Shown in pieces: positions 34,764-46,773 of a stretch of DNA of 64,000 bases. The position numbers and the translations under genes are program-made. Every line of letters starts with the position of its first letter. Position 1 is the stretch's first letter. Source of the DNA: Oscheius onirici (Eukaryota > Nematoda > Chromadorea > Rhabditida > Rhabditidae); contig OW051472.1 in the NCBI GenBank assembly GCA_932521025.1, positions 7,192,001 to 7,256,000 on the forward strand, given 5' to 3'. The notes below the pieces were generated by a model that was given only the letters and a program-made list of their open reading frames with translations, was not told where the DNA came from and made no database searches.

Positions 34764-36602
34764 GTAAAAGAAGTGACTCGGATGGGAGGAGCCAGCTCGG
34801 AAGAGGGAGAAATGTGGTCTTTAGAAATCTACAAGTTAGGCAAGTGTGGCAAATAAAAAACGAGGGGCAAAACAGCAAAACAGGCTACTTTGATACGAGA
34901 ATGGGTACACAGAGGAAATGAGTCAAAATCTAATTGAAAACAGTCAGTGTTCCGAAGAAAGTTTATCTGGAAGTAACTCCTGACAAACGGTGTCAGGAAA
35001 CTCGGGTTAATGCGTAAAGGAGTCAAAAATTCAAATTGTTTAGAAAAAGGACAACTTAGCGGGTTTGATAACCAAGAAGAACTGAAAAAACTGCTTCTTT
35101 CCTGTTCTACTTTTCTAAATACTAAAAACTTCCAAAGGTTTTTCTTAGTCTCTCTTCTGCTCTTTCCCCGCTTCTTGACTCTACCAAGAGCAACGTTTTA
35201 AAGCGAAAACTTGATCTAGTAGAACGGCCATCGCCGTTATGAATAGTGTCTCGGGTTCTCGGAAGAAATTAATTAGCCATGTTCGAAAAACAGATCTCTA
35301 GTTTGAAAACCAGTCTTTTGTTTTCAACCCGTCTCGCTTTTCGGTTCTCGGTAATCCCTAGTTGCGCGGAACAAAAATACTAAAAACCTCATGTCGCTCC
35401 TACTTCCAAAACAAACTATCTCCAAAATTGCAAGATTTCTTGCTCTGATTGCTCTGAGAGTTGTACCCACATGGCAAGGCAATTAGGAGGGAGGAGAAGG
35501 ACGTAAGAAGTCCTCCTAATTGGAGTCACACTAAAGACAGGAGAAAGAGGTATACGGTAGTTTCTTGCAATTAGAGTGGGTTAGAGTTCACACAGTGATC
35601 TAGGAGTCAGGAGAGAGAAAGAAAGATTCAGGAGTAGAACTGAATAGCGGAAGAGGTTGAAAATCGGAGGGAACTTCTCTCGAAAAATAGTCAAATAACG
35701 ATCTTTGAGCCCCTTATCCTTAGCCCGTTTTTCAATCATTCTCTTGACAGCCAAAAGTGGTTTCAAATTGGGGAAGATGAACATACACAGAGAAAATGTT
35801 TGAATCTAGTGACTGTTTCCGTACTCTTATTCGACAGAGAAAGCAACTGTCCAGAGGGAGTACAATAACAGAATAAACGGTATAAACAAGGTAGGGCTGA
35901 CTCACAATTCCCACAATAGACCCCTACATTTCGATCGTTTTCTCCCAACCCGATGCTATTTCCGTAAACGATCATGAGAACTTTATAATTGAGCTGCAGC
36001 AGGAGAGGAGAGAGTAGAAACCGAGCACCTACTCGAGAGTCAACAAAGATTAGCGGGTGTCGTTCGCAACCTGCATAAGTTAGGTAGGTTCGTGAGAAGA
36101 GGTTTTGAATGAGGAAGAGAGTGACTGACAGGAGAAGAGAATTGCCTCGATTAAAGAGACTGGGAATTTGAAAGGGATAGCGTGAGATCTGTTCTTCAAA
36201 AACAATAGAAATCATAGGTGGCTCAAGTTTGCCAACTGGCTCATGTGTCCAAGATACACAAACATCTTATACTCGTGTTCCTCTCAAAATAGTAATCATT
36301 GAGCAGAAAACATCTGAGAAGGAGAGGTGAACTGATAGGTGTGTCGGTTATTGATAGTTCCAGCAACGGCACGTGAACCCGATTTGCGTCTGTTTCAACG
36401 TGTTAATGTTCTGCGAACCGGTCGAATTAAAAGGCAAAAGTTCTCTATTTAGGGTCTCTTGGAAATCTAGAAGTGTTTTGATATCGAAAAGCAAAGAAAC
36501 AAATTCTTTTACAGTAATCCAAAATTACTTTCCAACTTTACTTTGAAATGTTTCTAATGTTTGACTTGTAAAAACTTCGCTTCGTCCTCAGTTACAATCA
36601 AG
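34764..36602. other. Divergent intergenic region between HMIT and the SLC1 gene
   Basis: Both flanking genes start here and point outwards, so it should hold two promoters. Stretches of AGGAGGGAGGAGAAGG and their complement (35480-35520) form a small hairpin. Long ORFs on the minus strand (for example 35763-36215) lack family motifs and I do not call them. Confidence 0.5.
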
Positions 36603-38084
36603 ATGTCGACCAAGACGGCTGCCTCAAAAAAGTCTTCTTCTTCTTCTTCATCGTCGTCGTCGTCAGAGCAAGAGGAGAAAGTTTCCAAAGGAAAGAAGGT
36701 TAATCTGCTTTTCTGGACAGAAAATAATTCCAATTCAGTTCCTCGGCTGGCTCAAGAAGAATGCTCTTCTTCTCGCTACAATCGCAGCCATTCTTCTGGC
36801 CGTCGCCATCGGAATCCCTTTGCGCAATGTCCCGATATCCGAAAAGATCAAAATGTACATCACCTTCCCCGGAGAGATTATGATGAACATGCTCAAGTCG
36901 GCTGTGATTCCACTCGTCGCCATCTCGCTCATTGCCAATATCTCCCAGCTCAATAGCAAGCAGATGGGCAAAATTGGAGGCGTTGCATTGGGCTACTATG
37001 TCGTGACGACCATTCTGGCTGTGATTCTTGGTATTGCTCTCGTCTTGGCTATCCATCCGGGCAAGGCGGAAGACTATGGTGAAGTTACGAAGAAACTTCT
37101 GGTAACAAATAGAAGCCACAAGAATGCCAACAGCAGCACCGTCGATACACTTCTCGACTTGCTGCGAAACATGTTTCCGGAAAATGTCGTCCAGGCTACT
37201 GTCTGGTCTGCGCAGGGTATGAACGAAGGAAAAGTCAACTGGGAGAGGAGCTCGAACATTCTTGGTAAGTCTTTTCTCTGCTCTCCAATAAAAATAAATT
37301 CAGGAATCATCGTGACTGCAATCTTCTTCGGAGCAGTCCTCACCACCTTCCCCGACCAGAAGAAGAAGCACCTTGTCGAAATTCTCTCCGTTCTGGACGC
37401 GATGATGATGAAGGCGGTCATGATCATGATGTGGTACACTCCCATCGGCATCCTCTTCCTTGTCCTGGGCAAAATCATCACAGTCAAGTCGCTGACGGGG
37501 ACCATCGGTCTGCTCGGTCTCTACATGGTCACCGTAATCACCGGTCTGTGCATCCACGCCTGTGTCACCTTGCCTCTCATCTATCTGATCTGCACGCGAA
37601 AGAATCCCCTGAAATTTGCTCGAGGAATGACTCAGGCTCTGACGATGGCCTTTGCGACCGCCTCCAGTGCTGCTACTCTTTCCGTCTCGATGAAGTGTCT
37701 GGAGGACAAGCTCAACACGGCGAATTTAATCTGACCTTTGGCAAAGTCGTCGTCGTCAGTCTTACAGCTACCTTGGCCTCGATCGGAGCCGCAGCTATTC
37801 CGTCCGCCGGCATTATTACCATGATGATTGTTCTCTCAGCCATCGGCTTGCCACAAGAAGAGGTGGCTCTCATCCTTGCAGTCGATTGGCTTTTGGATCG
37901 CTTCAGGACGACGGTCAATGTTTGGGGCGATGCCATAGGAGCAGGAATTGTGCAGAAGTGGCTGGGAGACAGTTTGGCGAAGATGGTCAAGTTGGAGGAG
38001 AAGAAGAGCGAGGAGAACAAGAAGACGGTCAAGGAGAGCAAGAAGAAATCCAAGTCGGTCACGATCGAGGAGCAAGAAGACTAG
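36603..38084 (+). pseudogene. Glutamate/neutral amino-acid transporter (SLC1/EAAT), NMDGT segment deleted
   Basis: SLC1 carriers move glutamate or neutral amino acids with sodium. Exons 36603-36698 (MSTKTAASKK plus a poly-Ser run), 36739-37264 and 37304 onward give helix 1 (NALLLATIAAILLAVAIGIP), TFPGEIMMNMLKSAVIPLVA, and HP1-like [20 protein letters not shown]. There the frame hits TGA at 37732. The other frame resumes at [20 protein letters not shown] and runs to TIEEQED at 38084. Normal family members have about 36 residues in between, including the sodium/substrate motif NMDGT; here they are gone. HP1 also has ASSAA where SSSSA is usual. The lesion is shared with the left copy. It could still make a truncated protein of about 336 aa. 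Confidence 0.82.
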
Positions 38085-39231
38085 TAGAATCGATCAGGAT
38101 TGTATTCAACGTTGAATAAAGTATGATCCTTCTCTCGTTTTTTTTTTCGTTTTTTTACAATTCAACAACAATAAAAGCTGTTGGTGCTTTTGAAGCACAA
38201 AAAGCATAGATCGAACGTCGCTTCCACGCTCCCGAAGCGACGCGGTCTATTCTATAGCGTCTCTCCCAGTCCCCCCTCAGTTCATTTACATCCGCTGCTC
38301 TCTCCTCAAAATGTCGGCTCAAAAGAAGAAGATGACCTTCATTCTCGAGTCCAAGGAAGGTCTCCAAATCAAGATCGAAGAAGACGCCGCCTTCCAGTCG
38401 AAACTGATCAAGAAGATGGTCGAAGATCTGGGAATCGAGGATCCGAACAGCCCTGCTCTAAACGACGCTCTTCCGGTCCACAATCTGGACGGCTGGACTC
38501 TTCAGAAGGTTGTCGACTTCTGTGTCGCTCATCGTGGAGAAGTCTACAAGCCGAGAGAAGACCACGAAGATCCCCGACTCGTTTTGACTCAGGCCGACAA
38601 GGACTACTTGCAAGTCAGCAGCGCCCAGCTCCTCGACTTGCTCATGGTTTGTCTTTTTTTGTGAATTTAGTAAAAATATGAATTCAGGCCTCGAACTACC
38701 TGGACATTCCCGGTCTCCACGACATCATCACCCAGAAAATTGCCAACATGGCCGATGGGCACACTTTGGAGGAGATGAGGACCATGTACTGCATCGAGAA
38801 CGACTTCACTCCCGAGGAAGAAGAGGAAATCCGCAAGAGATTCGAGTGGGTCGAGGCCTAGACTTGATTGTCATTGTGTTTGTTCATCCCGGTTCCTATA
38901 AACTAATTGGCAGTATCTTTTCGTTTTTTTAAGCTGGTTTTGGTGGCAATCCTCAACTAGTCGAATCCGGTCAGAGCTAAAACTGTAGTCCCAATGGTCC
39001 AGAAGGTTGTCAGTTGCTGATCGTCGCTCTCCAAGGAAGGCCAAGACCTCCAAGAAATCCGAGTCCTTCCCAAGCCTAGAGTCTTTTGGCTCTGTGTATG
39101 AGGTGTTGAACCCAAGAAATCAAAGAGGCAGTTATTCTCCCACAATGTGCCAATTATTAGTCTCACTCTTTGTTACACCTCTGTTCTTCTCCTCCCCACC
39201 AATCTCTCAAAAGCCGGTGTGAGAATTTCCC
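36947..39231 (+). repeat. Inverted duplication, right arm (reference unit)
   Basis: This contiguous stretch (transporter exon 2 to 370 bp past Skp1) is the only one in which all parts are collinear. The left locus is built from two overlapping pieces of it in opposite orientation. Homology ends at ..CCCTCGA near 39231. Confidence 0.88.
38311..38861 (+). CDS. Skp1-related protein, copy 3
   Basis: Exons 38311-38646 and 38688-38861 encode the same 169-aa Skp1 as the two left copies. It lies 226 bp after the transporter stop on the same strand; this spacing allows its own promoter, and the 226 bp are conserved in the left copy. This is likely the ancestral locus because both flanks are contiguous with the complete unit. 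Confidence 0.93.
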
Positions 39232-39391
39232 TCGACAAGATGTGCTCACCTAATCCACCAAGATCTCATTAGCGCATTCTGTGCTCACTCTGCTCCAAGT
39301 TTACAACCCCAACGAATCCGAAATCTATTATCTCGCTAACAGCTGTTCCTTCCGTTTTGTCCGGGCACACACACTTGTTCGACTGGAATAA

Positions 39392-42300
39392 ATGCGGCTG
39401 CTCTTCGCAGGTGAGAGTCTCGAGTTTCTTGTCCTCTTGTTGGACCAACAACAAATTGACCCCTTCTTTTTGCAGTGTTTCTCGTCGTTGAATGTAATCG
39501 TTTTGCTGACCAACTATACGAAGATCTTCTATATTATTACAACAAAAATGTGAGACCGGTCAAGAATGCCAGTGAAAGCATCAAAGTCAAGTTTGGTTCC
39601 TCTCTCATCCGAATTATTGACGTGGTGAGTCTTAATTCTACATTTTTAAATCGTCTTTATTAGTATCTCCAAGCCCAGAGTCCATAAGGATTGGACAGTT
39701 TGTTGCTCTGGACAGCCGGAGCAACGATATGAGAGACACCACAGTCCGACGGACAGTACGAGGCGGGCATACCTTAAAGTTATCTCGGTTACTGTACCTA
39801 AAAAATCACTAAACCTGGGTCTCCAGGAGGTCCAAAAGGCCCGTCCTCTCCTCCCTTTCCTGGTGTACCTGCCGGTCCACTGGGTCCAGCTTCCCCTGGC
39901 ATTCCTGGGGCTCCAGAATCTTTGGCAGCTTTTCCAGGCGGTCCGGGCTTTCCTTTCATTCCACCAGGTCCTGGAGGTCCATTCGGACCTCGGATTCCGA
40001 TTCCGGAAATGATTGTATCGCCCATGGGGCCTTGACTACCCATCGGTCCCGAGAGTCCGTTCGGGCCGGGCATTCCCTCGTAGCCGAGCGGGCCGTCGAT
40101 TCCTGGATTTCCTGGTTCACCGACCATTCCTGCCATTCCCGGGTAGCCGGGCATTCCTCTCTCACCCTGGGATCCACGGGGTCCTGAAGGATACTGTAGA
40201 CTGTAGTGACAGAAAGACATACCTGGAGGTCCAGCCGGACAGATTGTGCAGGGCATATCATCTTCGGGAGCCAGCTCTACATCCATTCCATCATCACCTG
40301 AGATTCCGGGATTTCCCGGCATTCCGGGCATTCCATCGTCTCCCGGTGATCCAGCTGGTCCGGCCATGCCTTGAGGACAGGCTAGCATGTTACAGCCTAA
40401 ATTGTCCTTGTTGTGATTGAGAAAAGAGACACCATACCATGACACATGGTCATTCCATAAGGGTTTCTCCTCTTACGACTGAAAAAGATCGGAGCTTGAC
40501 CGGTTGAATCTGACCCGAAGTGCTGCAGTTGCTTCCAGATTCTCTCATTGTCAACCTGGAAATGTTACTGTAAAATCTTGCTTGACAAAAAAGGTAAAAC
40601 TTAAGTGTATAATCACCTTGAGAGTCTCAGCCATCAGCTGGGTGTTCATCTTCTCATTTGAGACCTTGTGAATGAGAGTGGGAACTGTAATTGCCAAAAA
40701 GAGCAGAGAGGCTCCCGAGATAGCACATGAGACATAAGCCAGTCGGCGGTATCCGTCGCAGGTCGAGGACATTTCTCCCAGCGAGTGAACTAATCGTTTT
40801 CGCTTTTATAGCCCCGGGGAGAGAGATTTTTTGACACACTAACGAACTAGGCCAGTCTCTGGAATTAATCAGAACACCGGACGACGACCGGTTAAAAGAC
40901 AGCCGCGCGCAAAAAGTGAAACAAGGTTAATCGGTGATACTTTCCAGGATGAAGTAAATCAAGTTTTGACGACGAATCTTTGGCTGGAAATGCAATGGTT
41001 CGACTACAAGTTGAGTTGGGATCCGACACGATGGGGTGGAATTAGGAAGCTGCACATTCCTTCGGATGTCATCTGGATTCCGGATATTTTACTGTACAAT
41101 AAGTGGGTCGAGAAATAGAAAGAGACAGGCATAATTTCAGTGCTGACGGAGAACCTCACATCACGATTATGAGTGATGCATTGGTCTACCATAACGGGCT
41201 CGTTGTATGGAAGCCTCCTTCCATCTACAAAAGTTTCTGTCCAATCAACATTGAGTACTTTCCCTACGATTCCCAGTCCTGTACTCTCAAATTTGGAGGC
41301 TGGAGTTACAATGGTTTCCTTCTAGACGTCAGGCAATTACCGGTAGGGGGATACAGGTTTTTGTTGTACCATATTTTAGACTCCTGGCTTCATAATAGAG
41401 AATCGGGAAGATCCAGAGGGAAAAGAGTACCAATACTTGCAGCTGGGAATGGATTTGTCGGCTTTTCATCAGTTGGTTTCTCTCTGGTTTTGTCATTCCT
41501 ACAATCCTTTAGAAGTCTCGAATGGGATCTGATGGCTCTCCAGTCCATGAGACACGAACAGTTATATCCAGGCTGCTGTGGTCAAGACTTTTACATTGAC
41601 GTCAGTTTTGTCATCGATCTACGGCGAAAAACTCTTTTCTACACTGTCAATCTAGTCATTCCATGCATGTTGATCGGTATTTTTTTTTGGAATTTGTAAA
41701 GAACAATCCATTTCAGCCATCCTGACCTCGTTCGTCTTCTACATTCCTCCAATTGAGCACAAGATGACTTTTTCAATTTCGATTCTTGTCACGCTGACTG
41801 TCTTTTACTTGGTTCTGATCGAGTTGATTCCACCCACATCACTTGTCATACCTCTAATTGGTAAGAAAGAGAAAAAGCTAGAATGTCACTGGGTTGAAAC
41901 AGCGGAGAGAGTTGGTCTCCAGTGGCCGAGTGGCTATATATTGATGTCAGAGGTCTCGAGTTCAATTCCTAGTCTCGTTTCTGGCTTATTGCATTTTTTC
42001 TTCGATCTTTTGAAGAGTTCCTCGTCCAAAAAGAAACTTCTTACTGACATTTCACTTCCATTTTTCGCTGCCTTTGTTATCATAACCAACTTGGCGTGCA
42101 TAAATTTCCTTCTCCATAACCAAAAGGTCGAAATCAAAGTCCTGAATGTACATTTTAGGAAAGTATCTGCTCTTTACGATGTTTCTGGTAGCCACTTCCA
42201 TCATCCTGTCAGTCGTTTCGATCAATTTCTACAGACGAGACGGTTCGGCTCATCCAATGCCGCGTCTAGTTCATGCCATCTTTATTCAAACCCTGCCAAG

Positions 42301-42960
42301 ATATTTGTGGTTGAAACCAGCAGACGAAGATGAGGTATTTGGGATATTCCCATTAAAAGTCAAAATATTAGCAGGCCAGTGACAAGGGAAGCAGCACCTC
42401 CGAAATCCCTCAGATGCTTGACAATTCGAGAAGGCCATCACCATATTTTTTATCTGTTCCGACGCAGGTGCAAGATGGACAGATGAGACTGTCCCAGTTG
42501 GCTCAGTTGCGGGGAATGCATCCGGATCTGATCCGGAGGATGATTGACAATGTCGCCTTCATTGCTGACCACTTTAAAGCAATCAAAAAAGAGGACAAGG
42601 TGAGTCTGAGGAAGGGTATCTTCACCTGATGACCAGGATTACTGTAGGAACACAGTATCAGTTCTTTGCGGCTACTAACCTTTTCAGGTCTCCTCTGACT
42701 GGTCCTACTTAGCCAACGTGATTGACCGTCTCGTCCTCATAGTCTTTCTTCTGACCAATATCATCGGGACAGCTCTGATCGTCTCAAACTCACCGGTACT
42801 ATTTGACGATAACCAGCCTCTTACCATTGTGAGTTACACTTTCAGGAAAAACCACAGAATCTTCCAGAGCGCTGCGCAACGTCCACTCTCCGGCGACACG
42901 TTCGAGTCCCAATTTGACGACAATTTTACAATGGAAGCCTGGTGGGCCAACATGACATGA
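39392..42960 (+). CDS. Nicotinic acetylcholine receptor alpha-type subunit
   Basis: Ligand-gated cation channel subunit of the Cys-loop family. Ten exons close in frame to 533 aa. The signal peptide ([20 protein letters not shown]) is split by intron 1. The ligand domain includes [31 protein letters not shown], the Cys-loop ([15 protein letters not shown], 13 residues apart) and vicinal cysteines in loop C (YPGCCGQDF), which mark an alpha subunit. M1-M3 are [40 protein letters not shown] and [21 protein letters not shown] long M3-M4 loop precedes M4 ([20 protein letters not shown]). Intron 2 (39625-40947) contains an antisense collagen gene, and intron 7 a tRNA-like repeat. It ends WANMT at 42960. 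Exact clade not assigned. Confidence 0.9.
39660..40772 (-). CDS. Cuticle collagen nested antisense in the receptor gene
   Basis: Structural protein of the nematode cuticle. Five exons (40617-40772, 40438-40555, 40223-40396, 39815-40183, 39660-39772) give about 309 aa. The N-terminal cuticle collagen domain with one membrane anchor ([20 protein letters not shown]) is followed by a furin-like RKRR site, then CNMLACP, a short Gly-X-Y block, [10 protein letters not shown], and a long Gly-X-Y block with few interruptions (from about 40183 to 39815). The tail has YCPSDCG and ends YGLWAWRY. An AATAAA overlaps the stop (TACTAATAAAG). It lies wholly within intron 2 of the receptor gene on the opposite strand. 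Confidence 0.92.
41910..41990 (+). other. tRNA-like S/L-type repeat in receptor intron 7
   Basis: TGGCCGAGTGGCTA matches the A box of class II tRNAs and GAGTTCAATTCC a B box, but the acceptor ends do not pair and a T-rich tail follows. Probably a SINE or tRNA pseudogene, not a working tRNA. Confidence 0.5.
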
Positions 42961-43066
42961 TTTCACTTTACTGTGTGTATACATTAATGTATTTTTGACG
43001 AAAAATTGAAGATATTCTGTTGGAAGGCAAGTTTGGTGAGCATTAGAAGGACACGGTCTGGGATAA

Positions 43067-45804
43067 CTAACAGAGAGCTCCGACAGTTGGGAGAAGAACG
43101 ATGGCTACGGCCGTCTTTCCGGAGATTAGAGACTGGACGTATTCGAGGGATCTACAGAAAGGGTGTATAAGGGTGTATAGAACTGATACTCACCGTCCCT
43201 TGACGAGCTCGTCGTCCACGTAGAGGATCTCATCTCCGACGGAGAGCATAGGTGTGAGAGAGGGGAGCGAGACGCGGGAGATGAAGATTCCTGAAGAGGA
43301 AAAGTTGTAAAGGAGAATTTACAGTCATAATTGTTTGTTACAGTAATCTGGTCAAAAGAATTCATAGGAGATACGACAGATGGTCAGGAGGGTAAAAAGA
43401 TCGGGACCACGTTCGAAAAATTCAAAGACTCGCAACTACTGATCGCAACTACTTGACCATTAAGTTTCCACAAAAAACTCACCCCTCTGTCCATGCATGA
43501 CTCCAGTAGCAATGTAGAATCCGAACGGTCCCGGCTGTGTCTTTTCAACCAAAACAGTTCTGAATCCCCGTTGATCCAGAGCTACTAGCTGAGCACGGAC
43601 AGCTGGTTCACTGAAAATTTCTACGCGTTGAAACTTTATTGACAAAACTCACGCTTCGTAATTGTACTCTAGAGCGTCCATATACGCGTCCGGATATCTC
43701 CCGACACTGGCTGATCGTCTGGACAACGGAGCCGGTGCTGCTCTGTTCAGTCGTCTCTGTCTCATCAGGGCCGGTTGTCTCACTCTCTCCGTAATATCCG
43801 TCTCCTGTCGCAACAGGGGAGCCGGTGGAAGTCTTCGTCTTCTCATCGAGTTGTCCTCATAATTCCCGTAGAGATTGTCCACACTGCCCATGTTCATGTT
43901 CCTCTCGTAGTCCTGATAGACTCCGGACAGATCCATTCCTCTTGTTCCTCTCGGCAGACTCGAAGACCGATTGCGAAGAGTGTTCTCCACATTGTGTCGA
44001 ATCACTGAGTCTCGGACCGACTCTCTGGGAGGAGGGAGACTCGTACGGAGACGCTGGACAGCCACGGCGTAAGAAGGCGGGTCTGGGAGTGATTCCACGT
44101 CGTCCACAGAGTAGCCGGGACGACCGATCCGAGCTATAAATAGGGTGTTAAAGGACCGAAATGGCTTACGGAGAGAGTCGTAACGACGCTGCTGCTGCTC
44201 AATTTGAGCGTAATTGTTGTTCACAAGAGTTATGGACTTGCTCGGCGAGAATGTCGTCTCGACGCGTGGTGAGTCAGTCGAGGAAGAGGTCGAAGCGCCG
44301 CTGTCAACCTGAAATTATTCTAATCTATAGGTTACAATTTGCTTCAGATAAAAAATATCCACATAAAATTATGTTGACAAAAATGAAAGGATAGTTTGGA
44401 TAGAAAAAGGAGCAAAAAAGAGTGCAGCATAGGAGAGCCGTTATCTGGACGTCATCTGGCCCTTTGGTTGCGTGACAGCGTCAATCTTTTTTTTCGCAGG
44501 AAAAGGCCTGACTGAGAGACGAGATTGGATATAGGGAAGCAGATAATGGATCTTAATCTAATTAGGGTTTTATTTATCTTAATTTTGAGGAGTGGCCTTT
44601 GCATTTTTGCTCTCACATTTCTGCTGATATCTGTATTTTGTCTTGTCAAACGCTAACTCTATATAAAAGTTACAGAATGAAAGAATAGTTTGAGAGACAA
44701 GAGACTGGCTACAGTCACAAAGTCAAGTTTTTCGAAAATGCCGCAAGAGAAACTGAAACAGAAGGAAAAGGGGGCCGATAACCCTCTCTCCCTCTCTCAA
44801 AGCGAGTGAGAAAAAAGTGAACGTGAGAGAAAGGAAACCCTACCTCGTCGGCGAAGCGAACTCTGAACTGGGGCTTCCTGTTAAGTGTATTGAGCTGCTG
44901 TTGTTGGCCATTGGCCGTAAACGGCCTCGGCGGAAGTGTTCTCCTCGTCGGTTGATCCAGTAACCTTCTTAAGCTATAGTTTGTTTTCTTTCAAAAAGAG
45001 AGAGTCATTCATCAGCCTCCCACTCTTCCCCTCTGGGAGCTGCTCTCTCACCTCGCGCTGTTCGGCGTCAAATAGTCATTCCTGTTCAGACTGGGAGGTA
45101 CCGGATTCCTTGGAGACGGCTGTCTAGGAGAGGACTGATCCGAATCGGCACAGATGCCACTGTCCGTGTCGCTGTCCGTGGTAGGTTGACCGGCGGCAAT
45201 TTCTGGAAATAGATGGATTTGAAGAGAGAAGAGTCTGAACCTTTGCTCGCCCCATACTACCTTGATTCAATTGTGCCTTCTCTCACTCAACTCAACTAAT
45301 CAAATTAGTTTGTTTGTATACACGCGGAGAGACATAAACAGTTAAAAAGTTTTCTCGAGCAAATCAAATTAGTTCTCATCGTCCTTCACAAAGAAAGAAA
45401 AAGTTCTCTTGCGCCCGTGTCAGACATTCATCATACTCGCTACCAGACGGCATCCTTAATCCTTAAAAGGGGCTGTTTTCCATATTGTTTCGGGCTCTGC
45501 AAACCCGTTCGTTTAAGCCTAAAAACGGTTCCGATTCTGAGGGATTAGACAAGACAGGGAGACTTGAGGAATACTGAAAGATAGAGGGTGGTAACGGGGC
45601 AGAGTCTTTTTTGAAAAAGGAAGCTGTCCGGAGGACTGAAACCTGAGACCTCGTCAAAACCTTGTTCAGAATTGCGCAAATTGGATAGACTCCTGTTCCA
45701 GGCGTTCCCTGCACCTTCTGCGAAAACTCACCACTTTTCAGAGGAAAGGCTGTTGAGAATGCAAAGCCATGTGGTTTGGGAGGCGGCTGTGGCCGCACGG
45801 ACAT
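43067..45804 (-). CDS. PDZ-domain protein with long disordered N-terminus
   Basis: Exons join in phase from MSVRPQPPPKPHGF (45804) through DSDTDSGICADSDQSSPR, RRTLPPRPFTANG, KPQFRVRFADE, SLPDPPSYAVAVQRLRTSLP and many Arg/Pro/Ser-rich stretches to one C-terminal PDZ domain: TVLVEKTQPGPFGFYIATGV, then GIFISRV.., SVGDEILYVDDELVKG and AVAIVLLPTVG. It ends GALC at 43067. The carboxylate-binding loop is GFYI, as in PAR-6-type PDZ domains, but no PB1 or CRIB region is seen, so it is not PAR-6. Likely a membrane-cortex scaffold. The start is tentative: the exon frame stays open upstream to about 45900 across a possible acceptor. Confidence 0.75.
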
Positions 45805-46773
45805 GGACACAGTCTCTGAAAAAGGCAAACGGTTAAAAGTGGAAGAAGACCAAAAATAGTTGGCGGGAGGTGTGGTCACTGGCGAGGACAATCGACGCAC
45901 CTTCTAAGGCATTCAAAACGGCCGAGAGGCGACAAAAAAGGCCTCTCCAATGGTCAGATCAAACATGGGTTTCGAGGTGGACAAACAGCTGTACGGATTA
46001 GTAATGGAAAGGGAGAGACTTTGGTAGTCAAGAGTTCCGAAAACGGTTGGAATTAGACATGAAAGTAAAAGGAGGACGAGAGAAGAAAGAAACGGACCGG
46101 ACGGAAGACACGATGGTAATTGCTGCTACTACGACACGGACCAGGACGAAGGAGGTACAAGAAAGAGCGACGGGAAAAAGGGCAGCGACCTTGGACCAGG
46201 ATTAGGAGCGAAGAGAAGCCCCTCCTCTCCGTTTTTGGAAGAAAAGCGCCACGGGAAAGTGACATCAAGCGGAGCAGAAACCACTAAAAGAACAGTCTCT
46301 GAGAAAAAAGTTTCCACAGTCGAGTCGAAAAATGGTATCAACACGGCCAAAACTGGCTTCGAAAATGCAAAACTTTGTCCAAAAAAGAGCGTCTACATTC
46401 AATCAGCATAGTTTGAGTCCACGTGAAAAAGTCCCGTGCTTATTTTTGCATAAGAGTTTCGGATCTTTCCAAAACATCGGATCATTGTCTTGAGGACTTT
46501 GGCGGATCCAAGGTGAAAAATCGCGAAGGAACGTATGTCGAGACTTTTTAGGACTCCCCAGAGGCGTACTGGACATCAAAATGAACGACCTTGTTTACTG
46601 CCGCGTGTGTCAAAAGACATTTTTTTTTTCTGTGGAGGCACCAAATGGACAGATATTGTGGTTGGAGAGTTGTAGCTTACTGGATAAGGCATCTACTGGA
46701 AAGTTCGCAGTTTTTTCTTTGGTAGTCAAGAGATACTCCGCGTCGTCCATTTTTCTTACCGTGTCGTTTTCAG
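45805..46773. other. Upstream region of the PDZ gene, no supported gene
   Basis: Open frames on both strands lack recognisable domains. A signal-peptide exon for the Cys-rich gene beginning at 46774 is expected here, but I could not identify it. Confidence 0.4.

Noticed and set aside
35763-36215. 150-aa minus-strand ORF between HMIT and the transporter
   Set aside because: No domain, odd composition, no splice-supported neighbours. Likely chance in promoter DNA.
38181-38681. 166-aa ORF overlapping Skp1 copy 3 (also antisense to copy 1)
   Set aside because: It lies in another frame of the Skp1 exon, is Arg/Ser-rich, and has no family match. Skp1 explains the sequence.
39956-40420. Arg- and Pro-rich ORFs on both strands over the collagen
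   Set aside because: Off-frame readings of Gly-X-Y repeats.
41910-41990. Functional tRNA in receptor intron 7
   Set aside because: A- and B-box matches only. The acceptor stem does not pair, so I list it as a tRNA-like repeat.
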